Shown here piece after piece: positions 1 to 6,233 of a stretch of DNA of 6,695 nucleotides. The DNA lies in assembly GCA_013331965.1 (NCBI GenBank), contig DUFL01000005.1, positions 16,262-22,956 of the forward strand, written 5' to 3'. Under the pieces are notes generated by a model, which did no database searches, was not told where the DNA came from, and saw only the letters and a list, made by a program, of their open reading frames with translations. This stretch comes from Candidatus Woesearchaeota archaeon. Lineage in GTDB: Archaea; Nanobdellota; Nanobdellia; Woesearchaeales; UBA10107. Each line of letters begins with the position of its first letter. The stretch's first letter is position 1. The position numbers were made by a program, and so were the translations under genes.

Positions 1-177
1 AAAATAAGAAAATACAGCAAACATAATGTTCCTAAAGCAAGAAAATGCGGCATATCGAACAATAAATGCAGCATCTGTCTGAGAACCGGCGGTCATGTAG
101 GAAAATACGGACTGAGCCTTTGCAGGCATTGTTTCAGGGATTATGCAAAAATGATAGGATTCAAGAAATACAGCTGA
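1..177 (+). CDS. rps14: Small ribosomal subunit protein uS14 (S14p/S29e), 5'-truncated by window edge
   Basis: The reading frame is open from base 1 and stops at TGA 175-177, giving 58 visible residues. There is no in-frame ATG, so the start lies upstream of the window. uS14 is a zinc-ribbon protein of the small-subunit head. The two zinc knuckles are visible as CSIC (residues 23-26 of the fragment) and CRHC (41-44), followed by the conserved FRDYAKMIGFKKYS tail typical of archaeal and eukaryotic uS14/S29e. Archaeal uS14 is usually about 50-56 residues in total, so this copy has a longer basic N-terminus, with one extra cysteine at fragment residue 16. It precedes uS8, as in the archaeal spc operon, with a 9-base gap. 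The identification is secure; the true N-terminus cannot be seen. Confidence 0.95.
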   Translation, partial: KIRKYSKHNVPKARKCGISNNKCSICLRTGGHVGKYGLSLCRHCFRDYAKMIGFKKYS

Positions 178-186
178 GGACAAAAA

Positions 187-579
187 ATGACTATGAACGA
201 CACACTGGCAGCGGCACTTTCATGTATTCTGGGCGCTGAAAAATTGAGCAGGACTGAATTAATCATCTTCCCATGTTCAAAAATAATGAAACAAGTGCTA
301 TCTGTCATGCAGAAAAATGACTACGTTGGCGAGCATAAAGAAGTCAAAGACAGCAAAGGAACAGGATTGAAAGTCCATCTTTTGGGAAAAATAAACAGAT
401 GCGGAGCCATAAAACCGAGGTTTTCAGTTACATTAGATGAATACGATAAGTTTGAAAAGAGATTTTTGCCGGCAAAGAATTTTGGAATCCTTGTCGTCAC
501 GACAAATAAAGGAATAATGAGCCATATTCAGGCAAAAGAGAAAAAATTAGGAGGGAAGCTTCTGGCTTACTGCTATTAA
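187..579 (+). CDS. rps8: Small ribosomal subunit protein uS8
   Basis: This 130-residue protein has the usual length of archaeal uS8, a primary 16S rRNA-binding protein of the platform and central domain. The start MTMNDTLAAALSCI matches the family N-terminus (NDPLADALS-like), and the C-terminus carries FLPAKNFGILVVTTNKGIMSH (residues 93-113, a slight variant of the GIMT signature) and GGKLLAYCY, the typical last strand. The start at 187 is preceded by GAGGA at 176-180, overlapping the uS14 stop, with 6-base spacing; ATG 193 is a possible alternative two codons later. In many prokaryotes uS8 regulates its own operon by binding mRNA; nothing visible here confirms or excludes that. Confidence 0.97.
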   Translation: MTMNDTLAAALSCILGAEKLSRTELIIFPCSKIMKQVLSVMQKNDYVGEHKEVKDSKGTGLKVHLLGKINRCGAIKPRFSVTLDEYDKFEKRFLPAKNFGILVVTTNKGIMSHIQAKEKKLGGKLLAYCY

Positions 580-580
580 G

Positions 581-1126
581 ATGAGAATTCCCGAGTTGAA
601 GCAGACTGTAAGTATTCCTGAAGGAGTTTCAGTTGCTCTGCATCACAATAAAATAACTGCAAAAGGCCAGCACGGAGAAATCAGCAGGATATGGAATGAG
701 CCGCGAATCACAGTTAAAGTGGAGAATAATCAGGTTACAATATCATCAAAAAATGCGACCAAGAAGCAAAAAAGAATAATTGCAACAACAAGAGCTCAAA
801 TAAGAAACATAGTAAATGGTGTTAAAAACGGAAATGAATACAAGCTCAAGGTATGTGCAAGCCACTTTCCAATGCAGATTGCCATGGAAGGAAACACAAT
901 TGTCATAAAAAACTTTTTCGGGGAAAAAATTCCAAGAAAGACCAATCTTCCGAAAGATGTTCAGGTAAAAATACAGGGGGACAAAATAAGCGTAACGGGA
1001 CCTGATGTTGAAAAAGTAGGGAAAACTGCATCGCTTATAGAACAGACCTGCAGAATAGCAAACAGAGACAGAAGAGTATTCCAGGATGGAATATTTTTGA
1101 TAGAAAAAAACGGTAAAACAATATGA
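581..1126 (+). CDS. rpl6: Large ribosomal subunit protein uL6
   Basis: This 181-residue protein is full length for archaeal uL6, which binds 23S rRNA near the factor-binding (GTPase) centre through two repeated alpha/beta domains. Visible signatures are IPEGVSVALHHNKITAKGQHGE (N-terminal domain, residues 12-33), TRAQIRNIVNGVKNGNEYKL (70-89), HFPMQIAMEG (95-104), the GEKIPRK stretch (114-120), and the diagnostic C-terminal RDRRVFQDGIFLIEK (162-176). The start is separated from the uS8 stop by one base. The nearest GGAGGG (550-555) is about 25 bases upstream, too far for an ordinary Shine-Dalgarno, so re-initiation after uS8 is the likely mode. The stop overlaps the next start (ATGA). Confidence 0.97.
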   Translation: MRIPELKQTVSIPEGVSVALHHNKITAKGQHGEISRIWNEPRITVKVENNQVTISSKNATKKQKRIIATTRAQIRNIVNGVKNGNEYKLKVCASHFPMQIAMEGNTIVIKNFFGEKIPRKTNLPKDVQVKIQGDKISVTGPDVEKVGKTASLIEQTCRIANRDRRVFQDGIFLIEKNGKTI

Positions 1127-1689
1127 GTGACATAAAAAAACTGCTGGAAATAAGAAAGAACAGGAAAAGCAAGAAGCACCACTTCAGAAGGCAGGGTTAT
1201 GGAATTTATCACAGAATAAAGGATCAATGGAGAAAACCGAAAGGAAGACATTCCAAGCAAAGACATCAGGCAGCGGGACATGCTAAGATAGTCAAACCTG
1301 GATTCAGGACAAATAAACTTGTCAGAGGAATGGATAAAACAGGATTAATTCCTGTAATAATAAACACAATAGCCCACATTCCACTATTAAATAAGAACAT
1401 TCACGGCGCAGTCATAGGGGGAAATGTCGGGAACAGAAAAAGACTCCACATCATTGCTGAACTGAAAAAGCACGGAATAAAAGTCCTCAACTTAAAAGAA
1501 AATCACGAACAGAAGATTCACGATAAGATAAATGCAAGAAAAAAAGAAAGGGAAGAAAGACTTGCAAGAAAATCCCATAAAAAAGGGAAGAAAGAAGCAA
1601 AAAAAGAGGAAAAAGAGCTCACTCAGGAAGAAAAAGAAGCGAAAGAGAAAGCAGAGAAAGATAAGCTGCTTCACAAGGAGATCAAATGA
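1123..1689 (+). CDS. rpl32e: Large ribosomal subunit protein eL32 with Lys/Glu-rich C-terminal extension
   Basis: eL32 is an archaeal/eukaryotic large-subunit protein absent from bacteria. The core spans about residues 7-124 and shows the family motifs FRRQGYGIYHRIKDQWRKPKG (21-41, including WRKPKG), HSKQRHQ, and IGGNVGNRKRLHIIAELKKHGIKVLN (98-123). The protein is 188 residues, against roughly 130 for a compact archaeal eL32. The last 60 or so residues are almost entirely Lys, Glu, Arg and Ala and probably form a long charged helix. It starts in an ATGA overlap with uL6 and has no clear Shine-Dalgarno, suggesting coupled translation. The tail is AG-rich at the DNA level, which creates spurious open frames on both strands. 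Confidence 0.96.
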   Translation: MSDIKKLLEIRKNRKSKKHHFRRQGYGIYHRIKDQWRKPKGRHSKQRHQAAGHAKIVKPGFRTNKLVRGMDKTGLIPVIINTIAHIPLLNKNIHGAVIGGNVGNRKRLHIIAELKKHGIKVLNLKENHEQKIHDKINARKKEREERLARKSHKKGKKEAKKEEKELTQEEKEAKEKAEKDKLLHKEIK

Positions 1690-2138
1690 GGCTTCAAAAA
1701 AGACTGGCAGCCAGCGTGATGGGATGTTCAGAGAAAAGAGTGCTTTTTGATGAGAATAAGCTGGATGAGATCAAGGAAGCCATAACTAAAGCGGACATAA
1801 GGAATCTTATAAGCCAGGGAAGCATAATCGAACTTCAAAAACGTGGAATCTCAAGAAGCCGTGCAAATAAGAGGAAAATACAGAAAAGCAAGGGTCTCAG
1901 GAGAGGGCATGGTTCAAGAAAAGGAAAAGCCGGAGCGAGGGGCGAAGACTCAAAAACTCTTTGGATAAACAAAATAAGGCTCCAGAGAAAATTCATCTCC
2001 GCTCTTAAGAATTCGAATAAGATAGACAAGACAACATTCAATGACCTTTACAGAAAAAGCAAAGGCGGATTTTTCAGAAGCAAAGGCCACATCATAGTTT
2101 ATCTGGAAGAAAAAGGCATATTAAAAGGTACAAAATGA
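1686..2138 (+). CDS. rpl19e: Large ribosomal subunit protein eL19
   Basis: This 150-residue protein matches the usual archaeal eL19 length. eL19 is a basic, mostly helical 23S-binding protein that reaches across subunits. Signatures are RLAASVMGCSEKRVLFD (residues 6-22), EAITKADIRNLISQGSI (31-47), the glycine/arginine-rich GLRRGHGSRKGKAGAR (70-85), W93 followed by NKIRLQRKF, and YRKSKGGFFRSKGHIIVYLEE (122-142). The start at 1686 overlaps the eL32 stop as ATGA and has a good Shine-Dalgarno, AAGGAG at 1675-1680, five bases upstream. It is the expected neighbour between eL32 and uL18 in archaeal operons. Confidence 0.97.
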   Translation: MRLQKRLAASVMGCSEKRVLFDENKLDEIKEAITKADIRNLISQGSIIELQKRGISRSRANKRKIQKSKGLRRGHGSRKGKAGARGEDSKTLWINKIRLQRKFISALKNSNKIDKTTFNDLYRKSKGGFFRSKGHIIVYLEEKGILKGTK

Positions 2139-2644
2139 AAGATAAAAGAAAAGTAATCCCATTCAGAAGGAAGAGGGAAGGCAAGACCAATTATAAGAAA
2201 AGAATAGCTTTCCTCACATCAGAAAAACCAAGATTGGTAATCAGAAAATCGCTCAAAAGCTTCATTGCACAGATAATAATTTATGAGCCAAAAGGAGATA
2301 GAGTTTTAACAAGCGCATGTTCAGCCGAACTGAAAAAATTAGGGTGGAAATTTTCGGGAGGAAATACCTCTGCAGCATATTTAGTAGGCTATCTTGCCGG
2401 AAAAAAAGCAAAAAATGCCAAAATTACAGAAGCTATAGCTGATGTCGGACTATACCAGCCGGTAAAAGGCTCAAAACTTTACGCAGTATTAAAAGGAGCG
2501 GTCGATTCAGGATTAATTGTTCCGCATGACGAATCCTCGATTCCAAAACCTGAAAGAATAAAAGGAAAACATATCGCAGATTACAAAAAAGTTGATATCG
2601 AAAATAATTTTGATGAAGTTTTATCAAAAATAAAAGGTAAATGA
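2135..2644 (+). CDS. rpl18: Large ribosomal subunit protein uL18
   Basis: uL18 binds 5S rRNA and helps form the central protuberance. At 169 residues it is close to, or slightly shorter than, many archaeal versions. Conserved stretches are RRKREGKTNYKKRIA (residues 11-25, the rRNA-contacting basic arm), KPRLVIRKS (31-39), GGNTSAAYLVGYLAGKKA (75-92), and IADVGLYQPVKGSKLYAVLK (101-120), followed by GAVDSGLIVPH and RIKGKHI (141-147), which mark the archaeal/eukaryotic L5e-type family rather than bacterial L18. The start overlaps the eL19 stop (ATGA). Only a weak AAAGGT precedes it, so coupling to eL19 is likely. The stop overlaps the uS5 start. Confidence 0.97.
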   Translation: MKDKRKVIPFRRKREGKTNYKKRIAFLTSEKPRLVIRKSLKSFIAQIIIYEPKGDRVLTSACSAELKKLGWKFSGGNTSAAYLVGYLAGKKAKNAKITEAIADVGLYQPVKGSKLYAVLKGAVDSGLIVPHDESSIPKPERIKGKHIADYKKVDIENNFDEVLSKIKGK

Positions 2645-3510
2645 ATATGGCAAGGACAAACAAGGACAAATTACCAGATAAGGAAGAGACAAAGCAGGAA
2701 TCAGTCTCAGAACAGATAGCGATAGATGAAAAGACGATTGCTGTATCAGGTTCCGAGGAAACTGTTGAAGTTATTGTTCCTATGGAGGAAGCAGTAATCG
2801 AAAAAACAAAGGAAGAGACATCTGCATGGAAACCGATTACAGAGCTGGGAAGGAAAGTCAAAAGTGGCGATATAACCGACATCAATTATATATTTGATAA
2901 AGGATTAAGAATAAAAGAATCCCAGATTGTCGATACTTTGCTGGACAATATCGAAGCTGATTTGCTTTTAATCGGCCAGTCGAAAGGTAAGTTTGGAGGC
3001 GGTTCAAGAAAAGCTTTCAAGCAGACGCAAAAGAAGACACAGGAAGGAAACAAGCCTAAATTTGCAACATTCTCCGTCATTGGAAATAAAAATGGATTTG
3101 TAGGGGTTGGATATGGAAAAGCAAAAGAAACAGTCCCCGCCAGAGAAAAATCACTAAGGACTGCAAAAATAAACCTAATCAGGATAAGAAGAGGATGCGG
3201 TTCATGGCAGTGCGGATGCAGAACTCCCCACAGCATACCTTATCAGGTTGAAGGGAAAACAGGTTCATGCAGAATCATATTGAAACCCGCTCCGAAAGGA
3301 ACAGGATTAAAAGTTGAAAAAGAATGCCAGAGAATTCTGGCGCTTGCCGGAATAAAGGATGTCTGGTCGAAAAGCTTTGGCCAGACCGGAAGCAAGATAA
3401 ATCTGGTTAAAGCATGCGAGAAGGCTCTTAAAAACCTAAGCAGCACAAAAATCCAGGAAAAATTCAGCAAGGACCTCGGACTTACTACAGGAAACAAAGT
3501 GAAGGAATAA
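2641..3510 (+). CDS. rps5: Small ribosomal subunit protein uS5 with acidic N-terminal extension
   Basis: uS5 lies at the mRNA entry channel of the small subunit and contributes to decoding fidelity. The family core starts near W63 (WKPITELGRKVKSGDI) and continues with IFDKGLRIKE, the dsRBD-like first domain ending in NGFVGVGYGKAKE (151-163), the archaeal/eukaryotic GCGSWQCGC cysteine motif (185-193), PHSIPYQVEGKTGS, and LKPAPKGTGL (214-223) with AGIKDVWSKSFG in the second domain. Length is 289, against about 210-230 for typical archaeal uS5. The excess is residues 1-62, rich in Glu, Asp, Thr and Ser, plus an insertion around 112-140 (QSKGKFGGGSRKAF...). ATG 2641 overlaps the uL18 stop; ATG 2647 two codons on is an equally possible start. 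A single base separates the stop from uL30. Confidence 0.96.
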   Translation: MNMARTNKDKLPDKEETKQESVSEQIAIDEKTIAVSGSEETVEVIVPMEEAVIEKTKEETSAWKPITELGRKVKSGDITDINYIFDKGLRIKESQIVDTLLDNIEADLLLIGQSKGKFGGGSRKAFKQTQKKTQEGNKPKFATFSVIGNKNGFVGVGYGKAKETVPAREKSLRTAKINLIRIRRGCGSWQCGCRTPHSIPYQVEGKTGSCRIILKPAPKGTGLKVEKECQRILALAGIKDVWSKSFGQTGSKINLVKACEKALKNLSSTKIQEKFSKDLGLTTGNKVKE

Positions 3511-3511
3511 A

Positions 3512-3862
3512 ATGGCAAAAATAGCAGTGATTTTGGTCAGAGGATTGATTGGGGCAAACAGGAATATCAAAGACACTCTTAAAATGCTCAATATTCACAG
3601 AAGGAATGTCTGTGCTATTCTTGAAGCTAACAAAAATATGCTTGGAATGGTAAATAAGGTAAGGAATTACGCAACATTCGGAGAAATCAACGAGGAAACT
3701 TTAAAATTATTGAAGCAGAAAAAAGGAGATTCAAAATATTACAATCTTAACAGCCCAAGAAAAGGATACGGGAGAAAAGGAATAAAGTATGATTTTGTCA
3801 ATGGCGGCGCTTTAGGATATAGAGGGGATAAAATAAACGATTTGATTAAGAGGATGCTGTAA
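3512..3862 (+). CDS. rpl30: Large ribosomal subunit protein uL30, shortened archaeal type
   Basis: uL30 is a small 23S-binding protein. The N-terminus (MAKIAVILVRGLIGANRNIKDTLKMLNIHR, residues 1-30) and NMLGMVNKVRNYATFGEINEETL (42-64) match archaeal/eukaryotic uL30/L7e, and the C-terminus SPRKGYGRKGIKYDFVNGGALGYRGDKINDLIKRML (81-116) is also well conserved. At 116 residues it is about 40 shorter than the common archaeal length near 155. The missing part is the middle segment between the helix ending about residue 71 and the PPRKG-like motif, where archaeal homologues have an extra helical insert. Both flanks read cleanly in one frame, so this is a natural compact form and not a frameshift. 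AAGGA (3502-3506) lies five bases before the start. Confidence 0.94.
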   Translation: MAKIAVILVRGLIGANRNIKDTLKMLNIHRRNVCAILEANKNMLGMVNKVRNYATFGEINEETLKLLKQKKGDSKYYNLNSPRKGYGRKGIKYDFVNGGALGYRGDKINDLIKRML

Positions 3863-4290
3863 TGGTTCGCAGAAAAAGAAGAAAAACAACAAGGATGAGA
3901 GGTTCTCATACTCATGGCTGGGGAGACAAGAAAAAAAGAAGGAACTACGGCCATTCGGGAGGAAAAGGATTCGCAGGAAGATATACTGGAGCGAAAAAAC
4001 CGAGCTTCTGGCCTTTCGGAAGAAAGCACAATATCGGCTTTAATCCACGAAATCCTTCAGAGAGCAAAGCAATAAATATCCGGGATTTGAACTTGATGAT
4101 TGAAAACGGAAAAATCCAGAAAAAAGGCAATTCTTATGAGGCAAACCTTTCTGCTTTAGGATATACAAAATTACTGAGCAAAGGGAAGCCAAAATATACT
4201 GTAAATATCACTATCAATTCAGCGACCGAAAAAGCTGTGCAGAAAGTGAATGCTGCGGGCGGAAACGTAGTGCTGAATAAAAAACAATAA
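3862..4290 (+). CDS. rpl15: Large ribosomal subunit protein uL15
   Basis: This 142-residue protein has a normal archaeal uL15 length. uL15 is an assembly-stage 23S-binding protein with a long basic N-terminal extension threaded through rRNA. It shows RRKRRKTTRMRGSHTHGWG (residues 3-21, the archaeal RGSRTHGWG signature), the glycine-rich HSGGKGFAGR (31-40), FGRKHNIGFNPRNP (52-65), the INIRDL strand (71-76), LGYTKLLSKGKP, and the C-terminal ATEKAVQKVNAAGGNVVL (121-138). The start is a TAATG overlap with the uL30 stop, with AAGAGGA at 3848-3854 seven bases upstream. It precedes secY, the same order as in most archaea and bacteria. Confidence 0.97.
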   Translation: MVRRKRRKTTRMRGSHTHGWGDKKKRRNYGHSGGKGFAGRYTGAKKPSFWPFGRKHNIGFNPRNPSESKAINIRDLNLMIENGKIQKKGNSYEANLSALGYTKLLSKGKPKYTVNITINSATEKAVQKVNAAGGNVVLNKKQ

Positions 4291-4298
4291 AGAGGAAA

Positions 4299-5699
4299 AT
4301 GTCCCTTTACGACACAATACTGGAAAATCTGCCTGAAGTATCAAAGCCGACAGACAGATTGACATTTAAGACGAAACTTATCTGGACTTTGATTATTCTT
4401 GTGACGTTCTATTTACTGCAGCTGATTCCTCTGTATGGCTTGGGACAGAATGCCCTTCAGACATTTGAATTACTGTCCTTAATTTTGGGGGCTGAGTTCG
4501 GCTCAATAATATCACTGGGAATCGGTCCTATTGTTACCGCATCCATCGTTTTGCAGCTGTTAAATGGTTCAGGCATCGTCAAGTTTGATCTGCAAAGTAC
4601 AGAAGGAAAGAAAAGATTCCAGGGAACGCAGAAGATATTATCTTTGTTTTTCATATTGTTTGAAGGAGCAATATATGTATTTTTTGGAGGACTGGCTCCG
4701 GCACTGGATTTACAGGGGACTTCCCTGTTTTTAGTAATGGAAATTGTTCTTACGGCCCAGCTGTTTGTCGGAGGAATATTGATAATGATGATGGATGAAG
4801 TATGTTCTAAATGGGGATTTGGTTCCGGATTAAGCTTATTTATCGCAGCAGGAGTCTCGAAAAGCTTATTTGTAAGAACATTCAGCCCATTGCCCAGTCC
4901 TAACAATCCTGAGATAATGACTGGTGCGATTCCTGCATTGTTTCAAAGTTTAATGGCAGGAGATCCTACAACTGCTATTTTAATGTTATCGGGAGTTATT
5001 GCTACCGGATTGATATTCGCGGGAGCAGTTTATGCTCAATCGATGAAAGTTGAACTGCCGCTAAGTTTCGGAAAAGTAAGAGGATACGGAATAAGATGGC
5101 CTTTGAATTTTATGTATACTTCAAATATTCCTGTTATCTTGGTTGCGGCATTATTTGCCAACATACAGTTATGGGCAAGATTGCTGCAGAATGCCGGTTT
5201 TCCTATATTAGGAACTTTCGTTGGAAATTCTCCTGCAACAGGTTTTGTTTCCTTCATTTCCGCTCCCAATTTAGTCGGAACGGTAATAAGGCAGGGAACA
5301 TTCTTTATCGGGATTAAACCGTATATCAGTGCTTTGATTTACATGTTATTGATGCTTGCGGGATGTATCATGTTTGGTCTATTCTGGGTGCAGACTTCTG
5401 GAATGGATGCGCGTTCGCAAGCTAAGCAAATCATGAATTCAGGACTACAGATTCCCGGATTCAGAAGAGATGAAAGAATATTGGAATCAATTTTAGGTCG
5501 TTATATTATGCCATTAACTGTCATGGGTTCTATTACAGTTGGTTTATTGGCCGGATTTGCTGATTTGATGGGAGCATTGACTAATGGAACTGGATTGCTG
5601 TTAACTGTTATGATCATATATAAATTATATGAAGATATAGCTCGGCAGCATATGATGGATATGAATCCAATGATGAGAAAATTCATGGGAGGCGAATGA
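4299..5699 (+). CDS. secY: Protein translocase subunit SecY (Sec61 alpha homologue)
   Basis: SecY is the channel-forming subunit of the SecYE-beta translocon in the cytoplasmic membrane. It is 466 residues, normal for archaea. Ten hydrophobic segments can be placed at about 28-48, 68-92, 112-133, 143-165, 175-191, 225-247, 270-291, 343-365, 403-422 and 424-445. Family landmarks are LPEVSKP near the N-terminus, the plug region (about 56-66), SLGIGPIVTASIVLQLLNGSGI (72-93) in TM2, GFGSGLSLFIAAGV (173-186) in TM5, PLNFMYTSNIPVIL (268-281) in TM7, and the cytoplasmic C5 loop IPGFRRDERILESILGRYI (385-403) used for ribosome binding. AGAGGA at 4291-4296 lies only two bases before the start, a tight spacing. 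The stop overlaps the next gene's ATG. No adenylate kinase gene follows, unlike many archaeal operons. Confidence 0.98.
   Translation: MSLYDTILENLPEVSKPTDRLTFKTKLIWTLIILVTFYLLQLIPLYGLGQNALQTFELLSLILGAEFGSIISLGIGPIVTASIVLQLLNGSGIVKFDLQSTEGKKRFQGTQKILSLFFILFEGAIYVFFGGLAPALDLQGTSLFLVMEIVLTAQLFVGGILIMMMDEVCSKWGFGSGLSLFIAAGVSKSLFVRTFSPLPSPNNPEIMTGAIPALFQSLMAGDPTTAILMLSGVIATGLIFAGAVYAQSMKVELPLSFGKVRGYGIRWPLNFMYTSNIPVILVAALFANIQLWARLLQNAGFPILGTFVGNSPATGFVSFISAPNLVGTVIRQGTFFIGIKPYISALIYMLLMLAGCIMFGLFWVQTSGMDARSQAKQIMNSGLQIPGFRRDERILESILGRYIMPLTVMGSITVGLLAGFADLMGALTNGTGLLLTVMIIYKLYEDIARQHMMDMNPMMRKFMGGE
5687..5692 (+). promoter_or_regulatory. Shine-Dalgarno GGGAGG for the DUF106 gene
   Basis: GGGAGG lies inside the last codons of secY (the Gly-Gly codons). 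It is three bases upstream of ATG 5696 and six bases upstream of ATG 5699. Spacing therefore favours the second ATG as the main start, shortening the protein by one Met; both could be used. Confidence 0.6.
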
Positions 5700-6181
5700 T
5701 GGCATTCAACGGATTTCTGAATCCTGTTCTGAATCCTTTGCTTGACTATCTCAACGGATTTCTGAATCCTTTGCTTGACTATCTCGGAACGTTCTGGTTT
5801 ATCGCTCTGATTTCATTAATTGTTTCTTTAGTTACTGTTATCGTCTACAAATATACGACTGATCAGATTTTGATGAAAAGCATCAAGGAAGATTTGGATA
5901 AACTGAATAAAAAAATGAGGGAGAACAGGAGTGATTCCCATAAAATGACGCAGATCCAGAAAGAGATGTGGAGCAAGCAGATGACGATGATGAAACATTC
6001 GTTTACTTCGACAATCTACACATTTATTCCTATCATCATATTGTTCAGCTGGCTGACTGCAAACATGGGTGCTGAGAAAATTTTGAATCTTGGATTTGTT
6101 AAATTTGGCTGGCTTGGAAGCTACATCTTATTTGCGATATTGTTTTCTTCGATATTAAGAAAATTGTTAAAAGTGTATTAG
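5696..6181 (+). CDS. DUF106 / EMC3-TMCO1 family membrane insertase (Oxa1/YidC superfamily, archaeal Ylp1-like)
   Basis: This 161-residue membrane protein has the architecture of archaeal DUF106 proteins, the archaeal branch of the Oxa1 superfamily related to YidC, EMC3 and TMCO1. It has TM1 at about 32-51, then YKYTTDQILMKSIKEDLDKL leading into a charged cytoplasmic coiled coil (57-100, with KEDLDKLNKKM and MTQIQKEMW), MTMMKHSFTSTIYTFIPIIILFSWL (96-120) forming TM2, and TM3 at about 139-157. The TTDQ and M(M)KHS elements are the family hallmarks. The expected role is insertion of membrane proteins with SecY, in line with the direct coupling to secY. Start choice is uncertain: ATG 5696 overlaps the secY stop, and ATG 5699 immediately follows with better spacing from GGGAGG. 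Residues 5-30 contain a recent tandem duplication, described separately. Confidence 0.93.
   Translation: MMAFNGFLNPVLNPLLDYLNGFLNPLLDYLGTFWFIALISLIVSLVTVIVYKYTTDQILMKSIKEDLDKLNKKMRENRSDSHKMTQIQKEMWSKQMTMMKHSFTSTIYTFIPIIILFSWLTANMGAEKILNLGFVKFGWLGSYILFAILFSSILRKLLKVY
5708..5785 (+). repeat. Tandem duplication inside the DUF106 coding sequence
   Basis: Two in-frame copies lie head to tail. Copy 1 is 5708-5752 (45 bases) and copy 2 is 5753-5785 (33 bases). They are identical at every base except that copy 1 has an extra 12 bases, itself a duplication of CTGAATCCT plus spacer. In protein they read NGFLNP-VLNP-LLDYL and NGFLNP-LLDYL. Because synonymous positions are unchanged, the duplication is recent or homogenised. 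Both lengths are multiples of three, so the frame is kept. Confidence 0.95.
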
Positions 6182-6182
6182 A

Positions 6183-6189
6183 TTATAAA
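6183..6189 (+). promoter_or_regulatory. Possible archaeal TATA box just after the operon
   Basis: TTATAAA sits directly after the DUF106 stop. Archaeal TATA boxes centre about 26 bases before the transcription start, which would place a start near 6212. Only a four-codon frame (ATG at 6210) begins there, so a promoter here would drive a non-coding RNA or a leader that includes the structured element at 6234-6306. No upstream BRE-like purine run is clear. This is a motif match only. Confidence 0.25.
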
Positions 6190-6233
6190 GTTAGCGTCAG
6201 TTGCGAGTGATGGATTGTTAATTCAGAATAAGA

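Noticed and set aside
961..1281. Minus-strand open frames opposite ribosomal protein genes, here and at 2433-2885, 4457-4906 and others
   Set aside because: They mirror codon bias of the secure + strand genes, read as Phe/Leu/Ser-rich low-complexity protein, and have no recognisable family or promoter.
1532..1750. 72-codon open frame overlapping the eL32 tail
   Set aside because: It is an out-of-frame reading of the AG-rich tail and the start of eL19. Its composition is almost only Lys, Arg and Glu, and it conflicts with two secure genes.
5096..5317. 73-codon open frame inside secY
   Set aside because: It is an alternative reading of secY transmembrane codons, with no start signal and no recognisable product.
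6200..6220. Box C-like GTGATGG at 6207 as part of a C/D box guide RNA
   Set aside because: No CUGA box D at a suitable distance and no C'/D' pair; a single 7-base near match is expected by chance.
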